NCBI RefSeq assembly: GCF_001428045.1
Contig: NZ_LMSD01000001.1
Location: 186,001 to 250,000 of the forward strand
Direction of reading: 5' to 3'
DNA length: 64,000 nucleotides
Source of the DNA: Paenibacillus sp. Soil750
Lineage (GTDB): Bacteria; Bacillota; Bacilli; Paenibacillales; NBRC-103111
Position numbers and translations under genes: made by a program. Below the pieces are notes generated by a model. It was not told where the DNA came from. It searched no databases and was given only the letters and a program-made list of their open reading frames with translations. Below, one piece after another: positions 8,568-16,307 of the stretch (its first letter is position 1; each line of letters opens with the position of its first letter).

Positions 8568-9974
8568 TTGATTCGTCAGAGTCAAGGTTTTTTAACTCAA
8601 CTATACGCTTTGGCTGATTTCATATGTATCCAGCTCGTGTTTCTCTTCTCATGGTGGTTGAAATTTAAAAGCGGTTGGATTCCGTATGGCTCGCCGCTAC
8701 CATTTAAACACTATCTGATGTGGAGTATTACTTACGCAATCATCGCGATTTTTATCAGTTATTTGGTGAATTTTTATACGCCGAAGCGGAGAAAACGATT
8801 TTCTTTCGAGGTTTTAAAAATCATTCAAGTACATGCGTTCAGCTTACTAATGCTTCTAAGTGTGCTTTTTATCTTAAAAGAAGTCGACGTTTCACGTTCG
8901 TATCTATTACTTTTCCTAGTTAATAACATCCTTCTCATAAGTTCCTATCGCTATTTCATCAAGATCTCACTCAAACGCGCTCGTCAAAAAGGCTATAACA
9001 AACAATTCATTCTCATCCTCGGTGCAGGCTCACTGGGCCGCAAGTTTTATACGAAGCTGAAACAGCATCCAGAGCTAGGCTACGAAGTCGTAGGCTTCCT
9101 CGATGATTACCAAGAGAAACACGAGGTTACTTATCAGAGCTATAAGCCGATCATTGGGAAAATTGATGAGTTGGAGTCGATTCTAAATGATCGCATCGTG
9201 GATGAGGTCATTATTGCGCTTCCATTGGATGCCCATCAGAAGTTCGGTAGTATTATTAATGTTTGTGAAAAAATTGGCGTTAAAACGCTGATTATCCCTG
9301 ATTTTTATGACTTCCTACCATCGCGGCCATATTTTGATAATTTTGCGGATATGCCGTTGATTAATGTGCGTGATATTCCTTTGGATGAATTCCGCAATAG
9401 ATTGTTCAAGCGTGCATTTGATATCATTTTTGCAACAGCAGCAATCCTAGTTACATCTCCTGTTATGCTTGCGGCGGCTATAGCTATTAAACTGACCTCC
9501 GAAGGCCCCATCATTTTCAAGCAAGAGCGAGTTGGCCTGAACCGCAGACGCTTTATGATGTACAAGTTTCGCAGTATGAAGGTGCTTGGAGATATGGTTT
9601 CGAATACGGAGTGGACGGTTGAGAATGACCCGCGGCGAACGAGGGTTGGTACATTTTTGCGTAAAACGAGTCTCGACGAGCTTCCACAGTTTTTCAATGT
9701 TCTATTTGGACATATGAGTGTGGTTGGGCCAAGGCCGGAGCGTCCTTATTTCGTGGAACAATTTAAAGAAGAAGTACCGAAGTATATGGTGAAGCATCAC
9801 ATTAGGCCTGGAATTACAGGTTGGGCGCAGAGCAACGGCTTGCGTGGCGATACATCGATCGAGGAACGGATTAAGCATGATATTTTTTACATCGAAAACT
9901 GGACTTTTTTATTTGATATTAAGATTATTTGGAGAACCGTCGTTAATGGCTTTATAAATAAAAATGCCTATTAA
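8568..9974 (+). CDS. Undecaprenyl-phosphate sugar phosphotransferase (WbaP/exopolysaccharide initiating type)
   Basis: Starts the glycan on the lipid carrier by moving a hexose-1-phosphate from a nucleotide sugar to undecaprenyl phosphate. The 468 residues show four or five N-terminal membrane helices (residues 10-120), a central Rossmann CoA_binding_3-like domain (LILGAGSLGRKF near 148) and a C-terminal bacterial sugar transferase domain: a membrane hairpin FDIIFATAAILVTSPVML, then KQERVGLNRRRFMMYKFRSM, TSLDELPQFFNVL and RPGITGWAQ, all family signatures. Its start is TTG with GAGGTGATCC upstream. It is the likely committed step of the pathway encoded in this region. Confidence 0.92.
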   Translation: MIRQSQGFLTQLYALADFICIQLVFLFSWWLKFKSGWIPYGSPLPFKHYLMWSITYAIIAIFISYLVNFYTPKRRKRFSFEVLKIIQVHAFSLLMLLSVLFILKEVDVSRSYLLLFLVNNILLISSYRYFIKISLKRARQKGYNKQFILILGAGSLGRKFYTKLKQHPELGYEVVGFLDDYQEKHEVTYQSYKPIIGKIDELESILNDRIVDEVIIALPLDAHQKFGSIINVCEKIGVKTLIIPDFYDFLPSRPYFDNFADMPLINVRDIPLDEFRNRLFKRAFDIIFATAAILVTSPVMLAAAIAIKLTSEGPIIFKQERVGLNRRRFMMYKFRSMKVLGDMVSNTEWTVENDPRRTRVGTFLRKTSLDELPQFFNVLFGHMSVVGPRPERPYFVEQFKEEVPKYMVKHHIRPGITGWAQSNGLRGDTSIEERIKHDIFYIENWTFLFDIKIIWRTVVNGFINKNAY

Positions 9975-10054
9975 ACTAAAAAAAATTGAAACGACCGCAT
10001 GATTCGCCAACATTTTCCCCATACTATTGCATATACTGAGTATGCGGGGAGGTT

Positions 10055-10186
10055 ATGGGTATGATTGATCATGAAGACGCTTATCAGGATGAACATGTGT
10101 CGATCGGCAAGGGATTGATTGTCGGTGTGGTCTTCGGTTCCCTGATTTGGGCAGGTATAATTGCAGGTATCGTATATATATGGTAA
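10055..10186 (+). CDS. Small single-pass membrane protein (43 aa)
   Basis: An ATG with a GGGGAGG ribosome binding site just upstream opens a 43-codon frame. The first 17 residues are acidic (DHEDAYQDEH), and the rest is one hydrophobic helix rich in glycine, valine and isoleucine ending in YIW. An ATG at 10061 could also serve. No family is recognised. Good translation signals, a downstream terminator-like hairpin and the amphipathic layout argue for a real small gene. Confidence 0.6.
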   Translation: MGMIDHEDAYQDEHVSIGKGLIVGVVFGSLIWAGIIAGIVYIW

Positions 10187-10203
10187 ATGCATCTCATACA
10201 TGG

Positions 10204-10243
10204 AAAAGGCTGCTGGGGCTGTAAAGCTCTTGGCGGCCTTTTT
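10204..10243 (+). terminator. Rho-independent terminator after the small membrane gene
   Basis: AAAAGGC and GCCTTTTT bracket an inner GGGCT...AGCTC stem; the arms are imperfect but end in a T run. Confidence 0.5.
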
Positions 10244-10353
10244 ACGCTTGCTTAGATCCAGAACGATAAAGGTTAGGTCACCTGCCTATAAACGGTTGTC
10301 TGAGGCTTTCAACGATCCTCTTGCATATGTTAGTTAAAGAGGTGAGAGGACGT

Positions 10354-10899
10354 ATGAAAATAACGCCGACTGTTTTAGCTGGGCTTGTGATTATTGAACC
10401 TGAGGTCCATGCGGACCATCGGGGGTTTTTTATGGAAAGCTATCATGAGGCAAAGCTAGCCATGCAAGGAGTTACGATAGATTTTGTGCAAGATAATCAT
10501 TCACTTTCGGAAGAAGTAGGCGTGCTGCGCGGGCTGCACTATCAATTGAACCCACATGCGCAAACGAAGTTAGTGCGAGTAGTCGCGGGCTCGATCTTCG
10601 ATGTAGCTGTAGATATTCGTCCTAGCTCACCGACTTTTGGTGAGTGGGTGGGTGTTACTCTTAGCGCCGACAATAAGCGGCAGTTGTTAGTTCCGCAGGG
10701 CTTCGCACACGGCTTCTGTACATTAGAACCGAAGACGCAGGTGCTATACAAGGTGGATGCTTACTATTCACCTCAGCATGACCGAGGAATACGGTGGAAT
10801 GATCCATCAATCTGCATAGCTTGGCCGACGACGTCCCCGATTTTATCAACGAAGGATGAAAAGCACCCAGTATTGAGGGATGCGGAGATTAATTTTTAA
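10354..10899 (+). CDS. rmlC: dTDP-4-dehydrorhamnose 3,5-epimerase (second, unlinked copy)
   Basis: A 181-residue paralogue of the operon RmlC with the same motifs (RGFFMESY, VQDNHSLS, VLRGLHYQL, VPQGFAHGF) and the same C-terminal DAEINF. The longer frame opens at 10321, but the ATG at 10354 has an AGAGGA ribosome binding site and matches the paralogue's N-terminus. It stands alone between a small membrane gene and a coiled-coil gene. It could act on the same substrate or on another 4-keto-6-deoxy sugar. Its base composition is richer in GC than the first copy. Confidence 0.92.
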   Translation: MKITPTVLAGLVIIEPEVHADHRGFFMESYHEAKLAMQGVTIDFVQDNHSLSEEVGVLRGLHYQLNPHAQTKLVRVVAGSIFDVAVDIRPSSPTFGEWVGVTLSADNKRQLLVPQGFAHGFCTLEPKTQVLYKVDAYYSPQHDRGIRWNDPSICIAWPTTSPILSTKDEKHPVLRDAEINF

Positions 10900-11001
10900 C
10901 GGAGTTGAAGTCCTATTTTGGAAGTCGAAAGATGGTACTTTTTAATATCAATCTGAGTTATAATGAGATAAGGAATCTGATTGTGACAAGGAGCGAATGT
11001 C

Positions 11002-11307
11002 GTGGCTGAGATGACGGATCGTGAGTTTTTAAGTGCAATGCTGGGTAGAATCAATGAAATTGGTGCAGATGTAACTGCGATTAAAGATCGAGTTGAGAGT
11101 ATGGATAGAAGACTGGGCCGTGTTGAAGATCGGTTAGATTCAATGGATATTAGATTAGACTCTATGGATTCCAGATTAAACTCAATGGAGGACTCTTTTA
11201 AAGAAGTCAAACAAGTCCAAATTCAACAAGGCGAGCAAATTGCCGGAATTGCTGTGACAATGATGGAACACGCGGCAAGTATTCGAACTTTAAAATTAGT
11301 CAAATAA
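11002..11307 (+). CDS. Short coiled-coil protein with heptad repeats
   Basis: The GTG start has AAGGAG 8 bp upstream. The 101-residue product is almost wholly alpha-helical by composition, with a run of seven-residue repeats of the type RLDSMDx (residues ~38-65: RVESMDR, RLGRVED, RLDSMDI, RLDSMDS, RLNSMED). It lacks a signal peptide or membrane segment. Such short heptad proteins are common and mostly uncharacterised; a DUF-type coiled coil is the best description. A strong terminator follows directly. Confidence 0.65.
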   Translation: MAEMTDREFLSAMLGRINEIGADVTAIKDRVESMDRRLGRVEDRLDSMDIRLDSMDSRLNSMEDSFKEVKQVQIQQGEQIAGIAVTMMEHAASIRTLKLVK

Positions 11308-11345
11308 GAGCAGGATTAGAATATTCTAATTCTGCTCTTTTTGGT
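11308..11345 (+). terminator. Strong rho-independent terminator
   Basis: GAGCAG-ATTAGA pairs with TCTAAT-CTGCTC and is followed by TTTTT, directly after the coiled-coil gene. Confidence 0.85.
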
Positions 11346-11475
11346 ATTTAAAATACGATCGAACCCGACTGTGATTCTCTTTTCCGTCCAAGCCCCAACT
11401 CGTCTGCATAATCGAACAAGTCCCCTCATATGCATGTACTATGTTGATGTTAATCATGAGTGAGGGGATGATCGA

Positions 11476-12657
11476 ATGCGCCGGGTCACATGGATGGTAG
11501 CAGTGGTAATGTGCGTAGCATTGGTTCTCGCAGGATGCGGGATGGGTAAAAAGGATGCAGGATCTATCGTAAAGGACTTGGATCATGTGATGGGCAAGTC
11601 GAGCAGCTATCAAGCATCAGGCAGCATGATTCTTAATACAGGGCAGCAGCCGCAGGAGTATCAGGTTGAGGTGGCGTTCTCGCCTGAGCATTTCTATCGG
11701 ATATCCCTGACGAATGCTACGAAGGATGTTACTCAAATCGTTTTGCGTAATGAAGAAGGCGTGTTTGTCTTGACGCCGCATTTGAAGAAGAGCTTCCGCT
11801 TCCAAAGCGATTGGCCAGAGAATCAAGGTCAAGTGTATCTGTTCCAATCTTTAGCGAAAAGCATCATTGCGGATAATGACCGTCAATTTACGACGGACAA
11901 GGATGCTTACGTCTTCGATGTCGCCGCGAACTACCAGAATGAGCAACTTTCTCGCCAGAAAATCTGGCTGAATAAGAAAACTCTCGCACCTGCGCAAGTA
12001 CAAGTGTCAGATGCGAATCAAAATGTGTTGGTGCAAGTGAATTTCACGAATTTTGAATTCGATACAAAGTTCGATAAGGACTATTTCCAAATGGAGCGCA
12101 ACATGACTAGTTGGAATTTACAGCAAACAATGCCTACGTCAGCTGACGTTGCGGTTACAGATGCGGATCACCCGGCAGCAACTGGGGACAAATCGGTAAC
12201 GGACAAAAACCTGTCCGCGACAGGTGGTCAATCCGATCAATCCAAAGCCACGGGTACTACGACGAAACCAGATGCGACGAAAACCGCGCCAGCAGCTGCC
12301 AAAGCACAAAGTATTGGTATTGTTGAGCCATACTACTTGCCGAAGGATGTTGTGAAGCAGGATATCAGTGATATGAAGCTTGGTGAGGATGCTGCTGTAC
12401 TTTTACGATATAAAGGGAAATACAACTTCAATTTGATTGAGGTTAGACCTCAAGCCAAATCGGTTTCATTGCCACCAGGAGACATCGTTGATCTCGGATT
12501 CACGGTTGGTGTGATGACGGGGAATGGCTCGAAGGATGAGCCTAGAACACTGACTTGGACGAACGATGGTGTTGAATTCCGGATGTTTACGGGCGATATG
12601 CCAGTGAATGAAATGATTCAAGTTGCAATGGCAACGGATGGACAGTCCGGGAAATAA
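11476..12657 (+). CDS. YdcC-like lipoprotein (LolA/RseB-fold, outer membrane lipoprotein-sorting-like)
   Basis: A 393-residue lipoprotein: a short basic N-terminus, a hydrophobic core and the lipobox LAGC at residues 18-21. The first ~190 residues match the LolA/RseB-like fold of B. subtilis YdcC (VAFSPEHFYRI, LNKKTLAPAQVQV). A low-complexity Ala/Thr/Lys linker (~residues 215-275) leads to a C-terminal domain like DUF4367 (SVSLPPGDIVDLGF, RTLTWTNDGVEFRMF). YdcC sits just upstream of alrA in B. subtilis, and that synteny supports the assignment. Its function is not established; a membrane-surface role is likely. A GAGGGGATGATCGA stretch provides the ribosome binding site. Confidence 0.8.
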   Translation: MRRVTWMVAVVMCVALVLAGCGMGKKDAGSIVKDLDHVMGKSSSYQASGSMILNTGQQPQEYQVEVAFSPEHFYRISLTNATKDVTQIVLRNEEGVFVLTPHLKKSFRFQSDWPENQGQVYLFQSLAKSIIADNDRQFTTDKDAYVFDVAANYQNEQLSRQKIWLNKKTLAPAQVQVSDANQNVLVQVNFTNFEFDTKFDKDYFQMERNMTSWNLQQTMPTSADVAVTDADHPAATGDKSVTDKNLSATGGQSDQSKATGTTTKPDATKTAPAAAKAQSIGIVEPYYLPKDVVKQDISDMKLGEDAAVLLRYKGKYNFNLIEVRPQAKSVSLPPGDIVDLGFTVGVMTGNGSKDEPRTLTWTNDGVEFRMFTGDMPVNEMIQVAMATDGQSGK

Positions 12658-12684
12658 GTTCGATTTTATTAAAAAAGAGAAAGG

Positions 12685-12712
12685 CTCTGCATCCTATGGT
12701 GCAGGGTTTTTT
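12685..12712 (+). terminator. Rho-independent terminator after the lipoprotein gene
   Basis: CTCTGCA and TGCAGGG arms around TCCTATGG are followed by TTTTTT. Confidence 0.75.
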
Positions 12713-12832
12713 CTCATGTATAACAGGAGAATTCGGAAGAAAATTTACAAGAAGATTTAACCAACTCCCACGAACGGTCGTTTTTTTGGTATAATGCAAC
12801 TTTGGAGCGAATAGATAATTGGAGTGTTTAAG

Positions 12833-14158
12833 ATGAATACAATTGATAATTTGACTTTGGAAGAGATGCAGCTGTTCTGGGAAAACGAGACGAAGGCATT
12901 TGCAACGTTTCTGAATGATGAGGGAAAGTTGAAGGAAGAAACGGCTAGCAAACATGTGGATCGCATGGGCTTTGTGATGACCGAATATTTCGTGCGTTAT
13001 GGAATCAGCTATGAAGATGTACAAGGTGAAACGATTGTCGATTTTGCAGGCCGTTTCTTAATCAGCCATGTACTTAGCACAAAAGAATCCGATATCGGTG
13101 CTTATTTGACTTCTTTTAAAAAATGGATTCAATTCCTACAGGTGACATCTAGAATTTCAAAAGAACAGTCCACTTCATTGAATGAAGTATGTAAGCATAA
13201 AACTTATTTCGAAGAGCGCTTCGAGCAGTACATGGAAGCAGATAATGACTATGCGCTGGAACGTTGGCTGAACTCGAATGATATAGAAGCATACATTGAA
13301 GAGCATACGCCTCCTTCCAAGCGAAAGCTGAAACCACTTGTAGTTGACCAGAAGCTGCTTCAGCTTTGGATGGATGGGCGGACACCAGTACCACAAATCG
13401 TTCAGGAATTCAGAGCTTTTCTTGAGGCCGTACAGACTGGAAAGAACGTCAAGTTGTCCGCTGCGCGCAAACATTTGCCGCGGAAATTCTGGAGCGAGTT
13501 CGATGAGCAGCTGGACCTGCAGCTTTTCCGCAAACCGACATTGAATCAAGACCAGGAGCCTGTGTACCAATTCTTTTTCTATGCAGCGGTAGTGTTAGGA
13601 CTGACGGAAGAAGAAACGCAACTAACGGTAAATACGAAGCAATTAGCCTTTTACTTGGCGCTTACAGAGCAGGAACAAGCCGCTGTACTCTTGGATACAC
13701 TTTGGAATCGAGTAAACTGGGGAATTCTCGAGGAAGTGAACGAAGGTGGTCGCCCAGAAGATATTCAAGCCTGGAGAAGAGCCATCGCAAGTGTGTTAGC
13801 TAGCTGGCCAGTAGGACCCCCGCACAATGTGAAAAAAGAATGGGATAAGCATCGCCAATCCGGTATTTTGCTGGATACAAGTGCTGATGTGTTTTTACAT
13901 GCAGTAGCTACTATATTAGTTCGTTTTGATGTGATACAGGCACAATTCTTGCCAGATTCAGAGATGAAATATGGGTTTGAGCGAAAACCTGTCACTATGA
14001 CAGTTCTAGAACCTGGAAACCGCGTATTCCGTTATTTCGTCAACGAGGCAGCCTATGTGCTTAATCATACACCTGTGATTGCTGCCGAACCTAAAATCGG
14101 ACGTAACGAACCATGCCCATGCGGCAGCGGTAAGAAATACAAAAAATGTTGTTTGTAA
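12833..14158 (+). CDS. SEC-C motif protein of unknown function
   Basis: A 441-residue protein, started here at ATG 12833 (GGAG 8 bp upstream) rather than at GTG 12824, which overlaps that site. Only the last ~20 residues are recognisable: [18 protein letters not shown], the SEC-C zinc motif found at the end of SecA and many other proteins. The rest is acidic and helical with no known domain; residues ~15-110 might form a core-binding-like helical bundle, which is weak. It is inserted between the ydcC and alr homologues, a position not occupied in B. subtilis. An extended -10 (TGGTATAAT, 12787-12795) lies 38 bp upstream. Confidence 0.75.
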   Translation: MNTIDNLTLEEMQLFWENETKAFATFLNDEGKLKEETASKHVDRMGFVMTEYFVRYGISYEDVQGETIVDFAGRFLISHVLSTKESDIGAYLTSFKKWIQFLQVTSRISKEQSTSLNEVCKHKTYFEERFEQYMEADNDYALERWLNSNDIEAYIEEHTPPSKRKLKPLVVDQKLLQLWMDGRTPVPQIVQEFRAFLEAVQTGKNVKLSAARKHLPRKFWSEFDEQLDLQLFRKPTLNQDQEPVYQFFFYAAVVLGLTEEETQLTVNTKQLAFYLALTEQEQAAVLLDTLWNRVNWGILEEVNEGGRPEDIQAWRRAIASVLASWPVGPPHNVKKEWDKHRQSGILLDTSADVFLHAVATILVRFDVIQAQFLPDSEMKYGFERKPVTMTVLEPGNRVFRYFVNEAAYVLNHTPVIAAEPKIGRNEPCPCGSGKKYKKCCL

Positions 14159-14181
14159 CAGGATAGAAGAGGTGAACGCTG

Positions 14182-15372
14182 GTGGATGCTTTTTATCGGC
14201 CCACGTGGGTGGAAATATCGTTAGATGCACTGCGAAGCAACATTGAACAATTTCAGAAGGTACTGCCTGCAGGCATGAAGCAGATGGCAGTCGTAAAAGC
14301 GGATGCTTACGGACACGGGGCTGTAGAAGTATCCAAAGAAGTTCTCGCCGCGGGTGTGGATTATTTGGGTGTGGCGTTCTTTGATGAAGCACTGGAGCTC
14401 CGAAATGCAGGGATTACTGCTCCTATTCTCGTACTCGGCTACACGCCTCCAGAGGGGATTAGTCGAGCACGAGAGCTGGATGTAACGATTGCGGTGTACA
14501 GCCGTGACGTACTCGAAGCACTGCGTGAGCAAGGACGTAAGCAGGGGCACAAGGCTCAGAAGAAATTGAAAATCCATATCAAATTAGATACTGGCATGGG
14601 GAGACTCGGTTTGCACACGGAAGCAGATGCGATTCCCTTTATAGAGGAAGCATTACTGCTGCCTAATGTGGATGTAGAAGGTCTCTTTACACATTACGCA
14701 AGCGCAGATGAAGTCGATAAGAGCTATACGCTGGAGCAATACGGCAGGTTTGAGCGGATCGTGAGCTATTTTACGGATAAAGGGGAAACGTTCCCTTATA
14801 TTCACGCGGGAAATAGCGCGGCAGCCATTGATTTGCCAGGGTTGACTTATTCGATGGTGCGTCTGGGGATTTCGATGTACGGCCTGTATCCTTCTGAGGA
14901 TGTGGATCAAACGAAAATTGAGCTAAAGCCAGTCCTGAGTCTCAAAACAGGGATTGTGCATCTCAAAACGCTGCCTGCGGGTTCAGGTGTTAGCTATGGA
15001 ACGATTTATCACACCAAGGGTGATGAGCAAATCGGGACCTTGCCGATCGGCTACGCGGATGGATATTCCCGTATGCTTTCAGGTAAAGCAGAGGTGCTGG
15101 TTCGTGGCAAAAGAGTGCCAATCGTCGGCAGAATCTGCATGGATCAATGTATGATCAATGTATCCGATGTGCCTGATGTAAGTGCACTTGATGAGGTTGT
15201 CCTCATCGGTGAGCAAGGCGAAGAACGAATTACCGCGGAAGATGTGGCCAATCAGCTTGGGACGATCAATTATGAAATCATATGTATGATTTCACACCGT
15301 GTTGCGCGCGTGTATGTGCGTAATGGGGAGCGGGTTGAGGCTTTAAATCCTCTCATGCGGCACCGTTATTAG
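14182..15372 (+). CDS. alr: Alanine racemase
   Basis: PLP-dependent racemisation of L- and D-alanine for peptidoglycan. The 396-residue protein shows AVVKADAYGHG with the cofactor lysine at about residue 39, RLGISMYGLYP, the catalytic tyrosine region GVSYGTIYHT and RICMDQCMINV. The length is normal. Its GTG start has GAGGTGAACGC upstream. It is followed by the ndoAI-ndoA toxin-antitoxin genes, exactly as alrA is in B. subtilis. Confidence 0.95.
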   Translation: MDAFYRPTWVEISLDALRSNIEQFQKVLPAGMKQMAVVKADAYGHGAVEVSKEVLAAGVDYLGVAFFDEALELRNAGITAPILVLGYTPPEGISRARELDVTIAVYSRDVLEALREQGRKQGHKAQKKLKIHIKLDTGMGRLGLHTEADAIPFIEEALLLPNVDVEGLFTHYASADEVDKSYTLEQYGRFERIVSYFTDKGETFPYIHAGNSAAAIDLPGLTYSMVRLGISMYGLYPSEDVDQTKIELKPVLSLKTGIVHLKTLPAGSGVSYGTIYHTKGDEQIGTLPIGYADGYSRMLSGKAEVLVRGKRVPIVGRICMDQCMINVSDVPDVSALDEVVLIGEQGEERITAEDVANQLGTINYEIICMISHRVARVYVRNGERVEALNPLMRHRY

Positions 15373-15587
15373 AACGGGGAAAAAACTTCATGAATTTACC
15401 ATGTAAATTATGCAGGCATTGGAGAGGATTTTCAGAATAGGGTATAGAATACTATGTATTAACAATCTTATATCTTTAGGTGTAACATAATTGATATACC
15501 GGAGGCATATATTCTATTGTATAATTTGGTTTTTGGAATGACATACTGGTAATATTGTCTTTGTATCGTTTCTGGGGGTGCGAGAGT

Positions 15588-15869
15588 GTGAGCAATGCGC
15601 ATAATACGAAAAGGATCATGATTAGCTTGCCTGACAATCTGTTGCAAGAAGTGGACGGAATTGTTGAGAAGGAAAACTCCAATCGGAGTGAATTCATTCG
15701 TCAGGCAATGAAGCTGTATTTAATTGAACGCAAAAAGCGCAGTCTACGCGAATCCATGCAGCGTGGGTATATGGAAATGGCGAAAATAAATCTCAGCATG
15801 GCATCTGAAGCTTTTCAAGCGGAGGAAGAAGCGGACGGAACGCTTGATCGCTTAGTAAGCGGGGTGTAA
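15588..15869 (+). CDS. ndoAI: EndoAI antitoxin (ribbon-helix-helix, MazE-type)
   Basis: Antitoxin that binds and inhibits the EndoA RNase and usually represses its own promoter. Starting at GTG 15588, with GGGGGTG 7 bp upstream, gives 93 residues, the length I recall for B. subtilis EndoAI. The N-terminus RIMISLPDNLLQEVDGIVE and the following helix SNRSEFIRQAMKLYL are a ribbon-helix-helix fold. The C-terminal RGYMEMAKINLSMASEA and DRLVSGV are family signatures that contact the toxin. The open frame extends upstream to 15555, but that part lacks a ribosome binding site. It ends 3 bp before ndoA. Confidence 0.93.
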   Translation: MSNAHNTKRIMISLPDNLLQEVDGIVEKENSNRSEFIRQAMKLYLIERKKRSLRESMQRGYMEMAKINLSMASEAFQAEEEADGTLDRLVSGV

Positions 15870-15872
15870 GAC

Positions 15873-16223
15873 GTGATTGTGAAACGTGGCGATGTATTTT
15901 TCGCAGATCTTTCGCCGGTCGTAGGATCGGAGCAGGGAGGAGTCCGTCCTGTTCTAGTGATCCAAAATGATATCGGCAACCGCTTTAGCCCCACTGTGAT
16001 TGTTGCAGCGATTACAGCTCAAATCCAAAAGGCAAAGCTTCCCACGCATGTGGAAATCGACGCGGAGACGCACGGTTTCGATCGAGATTCGGTCATTCTG
16101 CTTGAGCAAATCAGAACAATCGACAAGCAAAGATTGACGGACAAAATTACGCATTTGGATGAAGAAACCATGCGAAAGGTTGACGACGCTTTGCAAATTA
16201 GTGTGGGACTGATAGAATTTTGA
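15873..16223 (+). CDS. ndoA: EndoA endoribonuclease toxin (MazF/PemK family)
   Basis: A sequence-specific mRNA interferase (UACAU in B. subtilis EndoA, from literature knowledge). At 116 residues it matches the B. subtilis protein closely: [20 protein letters not shown] and [20 protein letters not shown] contain the conserved MazF core, and [15 protein letters not shown] follows. Its GTG start lies 3 bp after the antitoxin stop, so the pair is one transcription and translation unit. The strong conservation fits the chromosomally fixed MazEF locus of Firmicutes rather than a mobile module. Confidence 0.95.
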   Translation: MIVKRGDVFFADLSPVVGSEQGGVRPVLVIQNDIGNRFSPTVIVAAITAQIQKAKLPTHVEIDAETHGFDRDSVILLEQIRTIDKQRLTDKITHLDEETMRKVDDALQISVGLIEF

Positions 16224-16240
16224 ATAAGGTCTGGAACGGA

Positions 16241-16266
16241 CGAGGGAGATAGTACCCTCGTTTTTT
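16241..16266 (+). terminator. Terminator after ndoA
   Basis: CGAGGG-agatagta-CCCTCG followed by TTTTTT. Confidence 0.85.
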
Positions 16267-16307
16267 GGTTTGTACATACATATACATACGATTAATAGAA
16301 GAGAGGT

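Noticed and set aside
12587..13024. Minus-strand ORF across the lipoprotein/SEC-C gap
   Set aside because: Overlaps two well-supported genes, no ribosome binding site, and it runs through a terminator.
15873..16223. EndoA/EndoAI as a mobile toxin-antitoxin system
   Set aside because: Position after alr and near identity to the B. subtilis proteins mark it as the fixed chromosomal locus.
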